From assembly GCA_012934845.2 (NCBI GenBank), contig WNNJ02002693.1, positions 1 through 64,000 of the forward strand: a DNA stretch of 64,000 nt, written 5' to 3'. The translations under genes were made by a program, and so were the position numbers. The notes under the pieces were generated by a model. It made no database searches. It worked only from the letters and a program-made list of their open reading frames with translations, and was not told the DNA's origin. Origin of the DNA: Pomphorhynchus laevis (taxonomy: Eukaryota; Acanthocephala; Palaeacanthocephala; Echinorhynchida; Pomphorhynchidae). Each line of letters begins with the position of its first letter. Position 1 is the stretch's first letter. Shown here piece by piece: positions 44,870-54,243 of this stretch.

Positions 44870-45720
44870 ACGTCGAACCCTGTTCTTGAAAGTGAGGACA
44901 TTTTTGATAGCAGCGATTTACCTGATTTTATTAAAATACCGCCAAACTATTCCAGACCTCTACTGTCCATTCAGAGTCTATAAAAAGCATGTTTTAAAAA
45001 GCATCTTACAGTGGCCTCGCAATCTATTTCGTCGAAATATACCTGCATTCGCAGAAAAACCACCAGCTGGATGCATAATTCGCCATAGTGCAATCAAATC
45101 AAGAAAATGATATGTCAGTGATACCTCACTGACAAGACTTTCAAACATATCTTGAAGTAAGACTCCCTTAACAACACAACCGAGTAGCACGCCTGAATAC
45201 AATCTTCAAGTTATTCTACTCACCTCTGGTTGTTGAAAAGGATGCCTCCACACAGTACTCAAAATGCTGACTCACTAAGGCACAATAAAGTTCAGCGAAG
45301 ATTGGAACCGATAATTTTGCAAAAGTAGTAGCGATAAGGCATTTATCGCTTTTAGCCGCGCATAATTGCTGTTTGCTCTGGTATTTATAGATTCATGATT
45401 TATCACTTACAGATCAGGATGTTCTGAAACGCGCTTGAATAAGTTGCAAATTGCATAAGTAACACCGAAATGACGTGATAGTGACTCTAAATGAGTGTGC
45501 GAAACTCTGTCAACAACCTTAGTGAAGTCAAGAAATATTATATCAATCGCAAAGCCTGAACTAAGATCAGCTACATAATATACACGAGCCTTCAATATAT
45601 TAGTTAGGCATGAGCTACAGGTCGGAAGCCGTGTTGATAAACATCAAGAATTCGATAGTAGTTAAGATGATTTGAAATTCTTAGCTGCTAACTAATAACT
45701 ACTTACAAAATTATTTTCAA
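44870..45720 (-). mobile_element. LINE family D, copy 4 (degraded)
   Basis: Minus strand. FAIDIIFLDFTKVVDRVSHT (RT motif A, about 45535), and further on FLDLIALWRIMHPAGGF and LRGHCKMLFK (C-terminal domain, about 45080). The palm with motif B and catalytic box is missing. Several breaks. It lies between a Naiad end and the start of LINE D copy 2. Confidence 0.7.
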
Positions 45721-45724
45721 GAAA

Positions 45725-48700
45725 AAAGCAGCCGGCTTACATCAGCTCACTCAAGAGAAAAAAAATATTTACAGAAAATATTTACAGCTTAAACACACAA
45801 AATTCAAACAAACAACCTACAAATGAGATCAAAATCTCGTAAACGAAGACAAGAGAATACAGACACGACAATGGAAAAGACGAAAAATCCTCCGAAGTAC
45901 ACAACACAACAAGTTTGTTGTGACTCCTTGGGTTGTGATGTCTGGACAACCGTCTCAATTCAAAATTCCGAGCAATCGGCTATGTGTGATAAGAAATTTA
46001 TTTGTGGATATTGCAGCGCTTCGATTTTATTGCGAAATATCTCAAGGATCACACCGAATAATTCCGATATCATATTTGCTGCTGATACGTCCAGAGAATC
46101 CAATGATGTTCACTCCGTCGGTTGGAGTTGTGCAGCACTTAAAGATGTAACTCAGACGAATGATCTATCGAGTGAAGATTGTCAAACTATGCCAAGTCAG
46201 GATATTGTGTCTAATCATACCTATGATGGGGACCTGAGAGATACAAAAACACCAGCCCTATACTCCCAGATGATACGATATCGAATTTCACAATTAGTAA
46301 AATCATGTCTAGTCTGGGTATGGAAACTGAGTTGGAAATATTAATTACCAAAGAAGCTGTCAATTCCGTTGGCAAGTTACGATCCACATACCCTACCTCA
46401 CCTTCTCTCACGAAGCAATCAGATAACAATGATATAGACTCTCATTGTATCGAAATTCCACACCAGGTTGCAATCGAGGGTGAACAGTCTAGAAAAGTTT
46501 TTAGTGAACAGTCTAGAAAAGTTTTCAGTCAGATATTCTCTCAACGACAAACTGATCCACTAAATAGTCACAGGTCATTCTTATCCAGCAAGTCTAATGA
46601 ATCTTCCCGGGATCGGTGTTTGATTATTACGAACGTTCTCGAGTCGTCGTCTGATGTGGCTCAAACTCGAGTGGACCATGATGTTGAACAATTCCAAAAA
46701 ATATTGAGAGTTATTATTTCTCCAGAAGATCCATATATTTCAGAAGTTCGCCCTATTGCGATATTTAGGATAGGCCGTCGCAACAATCTTGAAGAACGTT
46801 CTCGTTTGATGAAAGTTGTCTTTCGTACATCCTCAGTGGTCCGTGAGTTGTTAAAACGCAGATCTAAACTGAGGCAAGCCCCTTTCGATTGTTGACAGAT
46901 ATGTCTTTCGCTGAGCGTTGTCTCTGGCGTGTTGCTCGGACCGAGCTAAATGCTCGGATAGAATCTGGAGAAACTGATCTGCATATTGTAAATTTTCGGG
47001 TAGTTCGGCGTCGTCCACGATTGAGATGGCCCCCGCTATGAAAACTTTTTCTGAGAATTGCAAGATAAGACCCAATGCGCCATATCGTAAAAACAACAAA
47101 TGGCTCAAAGTTATATATTCGAACGTTCGAAGCGTTCTCAATAAGATGGATGAATTGAAGGTCATAGCTACTTCTCATCATCCAAATATCATTGCCCTTA
47201 GTGAATCTTGGCTCTCTAACCTTGTTCCTTGTTATTAACTGTTCCTTGTTATGCTCTCTAACCTTGTTATTATCCATAGATGGATATAACCTGTTTCATT
47301 GTGATCGATATGGTCGAAGGGGAGGGGTGTATTGCTATATTGTAGTTTAGGTATTGATGTAGTGTGTTTGCAGACAATTAGTGATGCCAATAGGATTAAT
47401 GTTTTATACCTCAAATTGTGCCTTGATCAGGTCAATTCTATGTATGTGCTAGTGTTCTATCGTCCTCCTTTGGCAAGTAGCGATGATTTAATAGAACTTA
47501 TTGAGCTCTGTGGTCAACAGAAAAAATGCCTAATCTTAGGAGATCTGAATATTCCCTCAATAGATTGGGACTCGTTTTCATCTCCTAGTCGCTTTGCATC
47601 GAACTCGGTTTTATTGAGTGTTCTACAAACAGTGGTCTGCATCAGCATGCACGTGAGGCAACCCGTTTCACTAGCCAGTCGTCTGCCCAGCTAGACGTGG
47701 TCTTGTCTTCGTTTAAGTCTGATATTACTCACATAGATTATCTTTCTGCACTGGGGATGAACGATCATTGCGTACTGTCCTTTACATTAAAATGCGCAAG
47801 CAATGTAACGTCGGTCAGTCCCATGCATGGTAAGCCTCTGAACTTCTGGAAGGCTGATTTCGACGCAATTATCTACAAATTAAATCTGGTTAGATGGCCA
47901 GATCCGTATAAATGCGGAATAGACGAGGCTTGGTATGTTTTTGAGAGCACACTCTATAACTTACTGATATTGCATTCTCCCAAGTTTAAAACACATAGGC
48001 AAGTATGTCCTTGGTTCGATGGGCTTCTCCGGTATTACTCATGCGCACGTAAACATGCGTGGATTTCATTTCGTTGTGGACAACAATCTTATGAGTCTTT
48101 CAAACAAATTAGGAATATATTTACCGCTCTCAAGAGAATGAAGCGTCGTCAGTTTGAGGAGAAACTGTGTTCTATAAATGGCAAGGCTCTATTCTCTTAC
48201 ATTCGCAAAATCAGGGGCTCGAATATTCCACTAGTATCGTTGAGGGATGATTTTCAAGGCGAGGTCACGTGTAAAAGTGTCATGGCAAACTTATTTGCCC
48301 AGGAGTTCTCATCGATGTTTTGCTCTTCGCGGACATTGTGTAGTTCTGAATCAGAAAAGGGTTCAGATGCATTCGACCGATCTAATCTGTCGTTTTGTGC
48401 TGAAGATGTTTTAAAGCTTCTCTGTAAATTAAAACCGAACATCGCTGACCGGTCCGGACGGACTTCCCTCAATTATTTTAAATAAAGTTGCTCCTCAAAT
48501 ATATTTATATGTTTTCCGTATGTTTCAGTTTTCTATTCTCCAATCTCGAATTCCTTCGCGTTGGAAGGAGTCCATTGTAGTTCCAGTGTATAAAATGGGA
48601 GATCGACAAGTGTGTAAGAACTATCGCCCAGTAGCCTTGACATGTATTATTTGTAAGTTGCTTGAAAAGCTAATAGTCAAAAATATATCCTCTGATTTGA

Positions 48701-49690
48701 AAAGCAACGGTAAACTCACTGACTCACAACACGGTTTCAGACCAAATAGATCAACAATGAGTAATCTTTTGGTTCCTTCCAACGCATGGCAGTCTTCATT
48801 AGATGAACGAGTTTAATCTGATGTACTTTTTGTAGATTTCTCTCATGCATTTGATTCAGCTTTGCATGATCGACTCATTCACAAATTGAGGTCACTTAGT
48901 GTTTGTCCTATGTATGTCGCCTGGATTGGAAATTACTTAAGTTCACGCTCTCTCAAAGTACGTGTAGGTGCAGATATGTCCACCTCATTCGTTATTCATT
49001 CTGGCGTTCAACAGGGTGCTGTTATCTCCCCACTTCTTTTTATTGTATATATCAATGATCTCCCATCTGTAATTCGTTCTGATGTCGTAATGTATGCTGA
49101 CGATGTTAAGATATAGCGGCCAATTAGAGACGGAAGGGACATTAAGATCCTTCAAGATGATCTGACATGTCTAGAAAAATGGTCAGCGGAAAATGGTTTG
49201 AGGGTTAACCCCTCTAAATGTGCGCATATGTCCATTGGTTCTTCACTAAACTCATCGTATCAGATAGGTTCGATTCAGATAGGCCGAGTGGGTGAATTTA
49301 AAGATCTTGGTGTGATGATGACCAGTAGCTTAAAAACTAATGTCCACACTAAATATATTTGTAATCGAGGCTATCGTATTTTATGGATGTTTTTCAAGTC
49401 TTTTGATCGGATAAGTCCATCAATGTTCAAGTGACTATTTTGCTCTTATATTCTTCCCATCCTTGAATACGGTTTACCTGTAACTTATCCACAGACTTTA
49501 AGGGAATCCCGTGACATTGAGAACTTGTTACGTAAAGGGTCACGAATGATTCCGAATTTCTCCAATTTGAGATATGCTGAACGTTTGACATCTCTACGTG
49601 TCGGCACATTAAATATCGCAAATCGGTTATTATTATTAGTATTACAAGTTATAGCCAAATGGCTGTTTCAACTGATCACATAGGAAATAA
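45725..49690 (+). mobile_element. LINE family D, copy 2 (nearly full length, broken)
   Basis: 5' UTR with TTCTTAGCTGCTAACTAATA, shared with copy 3. ORF1 begins at 45823 with the PHD-like finger CCDSLGCDVW...KFICGYCSAS, changes frame near 46305, has RVDHDVEQFQKIL and IFRIGRRNN, shifts again near 46880, and ends RRRPRLRWPPL-stop. The ORF1 stop overlaps an in-frame ORF2 ATG (GCTATGAAAA; ATG at 47026 upstream). ORF2 shows SNVRSVLNKMDEL, LSESWLS, LILGDLNIPS (endonuclease), YRPVALTCIICKLLEK, HGFRPNRST, GVQQGAVISPLLF and YADDVKI (RT). At least six stops or frameshifts. The tail is an AAAGAAAAGAAGAA run at 49685. Confidence 0.85.
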
Positions 49691-49726
49691 AAAAGAAAAG
49701 AAAAGAAGAAAAAAAGTTAATAGCGG

Positions 49727-51754
49727 TTACATAATATTGTATACATTCGGAATGCCATGATCGTTAATCCACTGACGAAGTTGAACTTTAAATTGAGATA
49801 AGTCCTTGGTACATGCTATTTCTCCTGGCAACGTGTTCCAGGCGTTTAATGCTCGATGTGAGAGCCTAGCCAAACTCACTACTTTACCATGGGGAAACTT
49901 AAATAGTTTCAACGGGTGGCCACGATGCGTCTGAGAACAAACTTTAACATAGCACGAGGGAAAACCATCTATCCCATTTACCATTCGCCATAATGCAACA
50001 AGGTCTAGGTAATATAGCCTCTGACCCAAAGATGGTATCTTTAGAAATTCAAGCCGTTCACGATATGAATATGATCCATCCATACACATTCGAGAACCTC
50101 TACGAAGGATTGACTCTAGTCTATTGAACTCTTTCTTAGTGTATGGAAAAACTGCTTGCACGCAGTACTCTATATGCGGGCGAACAAGAGCGCAGTAAAG
50201 CCGTTTGAAGACGTATGGATTAATACGATTAAATGCATTTTTGACGCAGTACATAGCTCGCAAAGCCTTGCTATGGGCAAACTCTGTATTTGATCGGGAT
50301 TTCAATGTCCTATGCACCATGACACCCAGATCCCTATACTCCATGACGACATTAAGAATTAAAGTTCCGAGGCGAAAACGACGGTCATCGCAACGCCTTC
50401 CTAATTTCATGTGGCCGCATTTGTCAACATTGATCTTCATACCAGTAGCCTCACTCCATTGATATATTTCATTAAGGTCTTCCTGCAGGGAAATGCCAAG
50501 CGGATCAATATCATCTACAGACCATATTTTGAGGTCGTCAGCAAAAGCAAGACAGGGACTCTGAATCCGCAGCAACAAATCGTTAAGGAACACAATAAAC
50601 AGCAGAGGTCCTACTATCCATGCAGGTGACTTAGCAGCATAAGAGGATTCGCGCATAGGGGCAAGAATATCAGATAATTTATGTAGGTAATCAGTGATCA
50701 TATTCAATGATAGCTTGTCCGTGTTCATAAAAGTACACGGGAATTGGTTGTAAACTCTCAAAACATCTTCTCTTCTCACTTTCGACCAATGACGTTTGTA
50801 AGTTTTTGAACAAGGTGGACAGAATCTGGAATAAGGGACAGCCGTCAAGGAGAGCAAGCAGTGGTCACTACTTCCTAAAGGAGGGAGATGATCAACTTTG
50901 ATTATGTCTCCTACATATCTGGAAAACACCAGATCAAGTACCGAATCCGATCTTGAAGTTAAGCAAGTTGGTTCTTGTACATGCTGAATCAGCATGAGTT
51001 CCTCAGCAAGGAACTCAGATATTTCCCTTTCCGTGGAACTACCATCAGAAAAGACATAGTCTGACCATCTAGATCGTGGAAGATTAAAATCGCCCAAAAG
51101 AATAAAGTGAGGGGAGGAACATACCGATTGTAAAATAAGTTTTAGTTGATCAGTGTCTGCAATTACTGACGGAGATCGATACACGACGCAAAAGTTCATA
51201 CTGGTCGCTGAGTGATCAATACGGAAGCATAGAGTCTCAAAAGACCCACAAGGGTCACAAATATTCAACACCTCAGATATGAGGAAATTTTCTCTGACAT
51301 ACGCGGCGACACCGCCACCTCGCCTACCTGATATCCTGTCGCTTCGTATAAGGCGAAAACCAGGAATGTTCACAGTGGTATCGACAATATATTGATGCAA
51401 CCAGGACTCAGCAACGCAGAAAATGTCATACGAATGAGAAAGCATGTGATACTTCAACTCCACTATTTGAGCAGGCAAACTACGAAGATTAGAATACCCA
51501 ATCGATAAATAGCGTGTGGGTTGTGGTAAGGGATTACTAGGAACGGTGAATAATTTGCTGAATGAAACTAAGTGTCCCAGATCAGAATTGAAACTAACAC
51601 TATTGAAGAGTTGCGATGAATGACTGTTGAAACTACCTTTTCCAGACGAACTAGCAAAATTCAAACTGGATACTGCTAAGTGACGCTGTTGATCGTTATG
51701 GGATTCCAACGAACTACTGGGTGCCACCTGACAACCTGAAAATTTCGTATGCAT
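49727..51754 (-). CDS. LINE D copy 3 ORF2: endonuclease fused to RT remnant
   Basis: 675-codon uninterrupted frame. Endonuclease: SNLRSLPAQIVELKYH, FCVAESWLH, RRGGGVAAYV, ILLGDFNLPRSRW, GSSDHCLLSL, all catalytic positions present. At about 50606-50618 SPAW runs straight into IVGPLLFIVFLNDLL; intact relatives have roughly 250 residues between these points (linker, fingers, motif A, most of motif B). The catalytic box FADDLKIW and the C-terminal domain (LEYLKIPSLG-type thumb, RGHPLKLFKFPHG, LSHRALNAWNTLPGE) follow in frame. The protein cannot polymerise but could still nick DNA. Confidence 0.8.
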   Translation of the reverse strand: MHTKFSGCQVAPSSSLESHNDQQRHLAVSSLNFASSSGKGSFNSHSSQLFNSVSFNSDLGHLVSFSKLFTVPSNPLPQPTRYLSIGYSNLRSLPAQIVELKYHMLSHSYDIFCVAESWLHQYIVDTTVNIPGFRLIRSDRISGRRGGGVAAYVRENFLISEVLNICDPCGSFETLCFRIDHSATSMNFCVVYRSPSVIADTDQLKLILQSVCSSPHFILLGDFNLPRSRWSDYVFSDGSSTEREISEFLAEELMLIQHVQEPTCLTSRSDSVLDLVFSRYVGDIIKVDHLPPLGSSDHCLLSLTAVPYSRFCPPCSKTYKRHWSKVRREDVLRVYNQFPCTFMNTDKLSLNMITDYLHKLSDILAPMRESSYAAKSPAWIVGPLLFIVFLNDLLLRIQSPCLAFADDLKIWSVDDIDPLGISLQEDLNEIYQWSEATGMKINVDKCGHMKLGRRCDDRRFRLGTLILNVVMEYRDLGVMVHRTLKSRSNTEFAHSKALRAMYCVKNAFNRINPYVFKRLYCALVRPHIEYCVQAVFPYTKKEFNRLESILRRGSRMCMDGSYSYRERLEFLKIPSLGQRLYYLDLVALWRMVNGIDGFPSCYVKVCSQTHRGHPLKLFKFPHGKVVSLARLSHRALNAWNTLPGEIACTKDLSQFKVQLRQWINDHGIPNVYNIM

Positions 51755-52764
51755 AAGTTCGTTTCACCTTCAGATAGCCGGTTTCGTAATACTGTTTTTG
51801 CTTCTTTCAACTTTAAACGATCTTCGAGACTCAGATCCTTAAGAATACGATGTGGATAATCTTTAAGTCGAAAACCACGTTTGAGCAAAAGGTCTGCATG
51901 TTTTGCGGAAGATAATACAACTTTCAACAATCTTGGTTTATCTACCACCTTTTTTCCAAGTCGAAACAACTTTGTAACCTTCAGAGTAGAAGCTAGCTTC
52001 TCATCACCTTCTAAGAGTAACTGACAGAACACAGTACGGAGGCTGGACACATCATCATTCATACGTGTTTGTGAGTTACTGGCCTTTGATTCAGCGATAC
52101 CACTAAATAAGATATTGCAAGACCTATCTGGATGCGAACGGTAGTTTGTAGAAGGAGCGTTGTCCAAAGAAATGCTCTGACCATTTGAAGGTAAATAATT
52201 TCCTGATTTATTCTTATTTTTGGCCTTCTGTTTTCTATCGATGGCCCCACTCGAATCGCTACCTCTGATTTCACCCAATTGATGGTATGTCGATCCAGCG
52301 TTTCGTGTAGGTTGCAATAGAGTGTTGCGCCATACCCTTCCTTTGTTTACAGCTGGTGTAGTTTGTTCAACATGAATGACCGATTTTTCTTTGTCCTGAA
52401 AGGATGACAGCATTTGAAGTTCGACATTTGAAGTATTATCGTGCTGATGCGTAGATGACAGTGAAGGTAATTCAATCCTCGGTTCACATAGGTCAGGAGT
52501 TGAACTGTCATCTAATGGCAGCTTAACGACAGGATTAACGGTACAAGTGTTTATCGAAGTTTGATGGTCCGTGCTGTCTTGAGAGACACGAACGTCATTT
52601 AAGTTGATAGGTAACGATATATCACAACAATTCACATCACAAACCATATCTTGCACTAGTTTCATTTGGAGGGCGAAATCATTGTAGCAGAACAAAAGCC
52701 GCAATAAAAGTCCTTGCTCTTGAGTGACGACTCGGTATTTAAAGGAATGTCGACAATAGACCAC
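51676..52764 (-). CDS. LINE D copy 3 ORF1 (frame-shifted start)
   Basis: 362-codon frame covering the ORF1 body: a low-complexity Ser/Asp/Asn region, then the conserved C-terminal half NILFSGIAESKASNSQTRMN, LFRLGKKVVDKPRLLKVVL, NFQVVRWHPVVRW, shared with copies 1 and 2. The first residues given by this frame are not real; the true start is the ATG at 52871 in another frame, with a frameshift near 52690. CR1-type ORF1 proteins of this form bind the LINE RNA. Confidence 0.7.
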   Translation of the reverse strand: MVYCRHSFKYRVVTQEQGLLLRLLFCYNDFALQMKLVQDMVCDVNCCDISLPINLNDVRVSQDSTDHQTSINTCTVNPVVKLPLDDSSTPDLCEPRIELPSLSSTHQHDNTSNVELQMLSSFQDKEKSVIHVEQTTPAVNKGRVWRNTLLQPTRNAGSTYHQLGEIRGSDSSGAIDRKQKAKNKNKSGNYLPSNGQSISLDNAPSTNYRSHPDRSCNILFSGIAESKASNSQTRMNDDVSSLRTVFCQLLLEGDEKLASTLKVTKLFRLGKKVVDKPRLLKVVLSSAKHADLLLKRGFRLKDYPHRILKDLSLEDRLKLKEAKTVLRNRLSEGETNLCIRNFQVVRWHPVVRWNPITINSVT

Positions 52765-53089
52765 ACTTCACAGCCTTTATTGCAGCATTCGACCTCTAGC
52801 CGCTTATACGCATTACGATGTTGCGTGATATGTATAGTGTTTGACGCTCTCTTCGAATTTGCTTTCTTCATTGTGAAATTTGTATGTGTAAATAGTTATT
52901 TGTTAGCAGCTTAGAATTTGAAACTTGTATGTTTATAAGAAACGAAAATATTTTCTAGGATTGCTCGAGTCCTAACATCAATCAAGCGAATCTATCAATT
53001 TCTAATCGCCCAATTCGGAATTATAAGCTCAAATTATAATTGTATGTTTATGAGAAACCAAATTTTTCTGTAATTGTATATAGTTATTT

Positions 53090-53480
53090 GTTAACAGCTT
53101 AGAATTTCAAACTGAAACTGATTTATCAACTGCAGTCAAAATTGTTTTCGATGGCTTTGGTGGTCTCTCTAGCTTATTATCCGTGAATGATAGACGAGAA
53201 ACTCGTGGGCATGTGTGGAAATTAATAAAGCCAACTACACGAATTCCTATTCACCATCGATTTGCAACCAGGGTAATTAACGGGTGGAATGCACTAAAGT
53301 GCCTTGATATCTCTAGTAGTATATCTAGTGATGCTATTAAAGACATCGAAGCCGAAAGAAGGAATTTGCAACTACTATTTGATTGAATTTTTTTGTTGAT
53401 GTTTTTTATTTTATTTTATCATGTTTTGTAAGCGACACGAGCTTGTAGCTCATTTGCTTCTGTTTGTTATAATAATAATG
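53090..53480 (+). mobile_element. LINE 3' end scrap (D/F-like)
   Basis: RRETRGHVWKLIKPTTRIPI and HHRFATRVINGWNALKCLDI are the C-terminal domain of a CR1/Jockey-like LINE; the 3' UTR has CGAGCTTGTAGCTCATTTGC (a hairpin) and a TAATAATAATGATAA tail at about 53465-53482. Confidence 0.65.
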
Positions 53481-53482
53481 AT

Positions 53483-53640
53483 AACGCAATGAGCTCATCT
53501 CTTCACAATGACCCTCAATAATTTTCCATAATTTTGGAAATAACGGTGGTGAGACTAATAGGTCTAAACTGAACAAGTTAGTGCCGACTGTTTTTTGAAT
53601 ATGCACTACAATGCCTTCCAATCATCAGGAATCCACTAAT
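53483..53640 (-). mobile_element. LINE RT finger scrap
   Basis: Minus-strand fragments IPDDWKA and FRPISLTTVISKIME, i.e. the first RT motif, in shifting frames. Very short. Confidence 0.45.
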
Positions 53641-54040
53641 ATAATAAACTTCGATTAAATAGGAACATAAAACTTAAGCAATAATGTGCAACTTAGCAAG
53701 CAAAAGATAAATAGTAAATAATTAAATAATTACATAATAAGTAATTAGAAATAATAAATATCAAATATATTTAAATGTGATTTCACAAAGATGATATTAA
53801 TATTTATTATTACAAGACAACATATAAAGCAGAGCTCAAAGTTGCGTCACCAAAAAGAAAAAACTCCTGTCTCATCGTCGAACCATCATCAGACTTGTGA
53901 AAATAATAACACGCAATGTATAAATGTGATGATCATAGTAGGCGAGGAAACAGTAGTACGCAATGTAGAAATAAATATCTTATTTTTTCTAATTAATGTA
54001 GAGGAAATTTATTAGGGCACTGCGTCTCTCGACTTGGCCA
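53641..54040. other. Mostly unrecognised; carries a LINE F tail
   Basis: At 53812-53860 the sequence ACAACATATAAAGCAGAGCT then CAAAGTTGCGTCACCAAAAA repeats the 3' UTR of LINE F. The rest is AT-rich without features. Confidence 0.4.
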
Positions 54041-54243
54041 AATGAAAGAAATTAAATAAAACATTGTGCAACGACTTCATTTGAGATAATATCAATATTT
54101 GATAGTCCACCGCTAGTTCCCAACAGGCAAAAGAAATTTAGCAGGTTTATCAGGTTAGCCGTAAACTTAACCTATCGATCTCCTTCAAAGATTTTTGCGC
54201 TAACACCGGGCACTCAAATACGTGGGATAAAGACTCACATCTA

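Larger units (their letters stand above)
49727..52900 (-). mobile_element. LINE family D, copy 3 (internally deleted)
   Basis: Minus strand. 5' UTR (TTCTAAGCTGCTAACAAATA) matches copy 2. ORF1: PHD-like finger in one frame (52871-52662, CCNKGCEVW ... FYCGFCSAT), remainder in another (52764-51676). ORF2 overlaps ORF1's end by 79 bases. An in-frame deletion inside ORF2 joins the endonuclease linker to the end of RT motif B. Confidence 0.85.
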
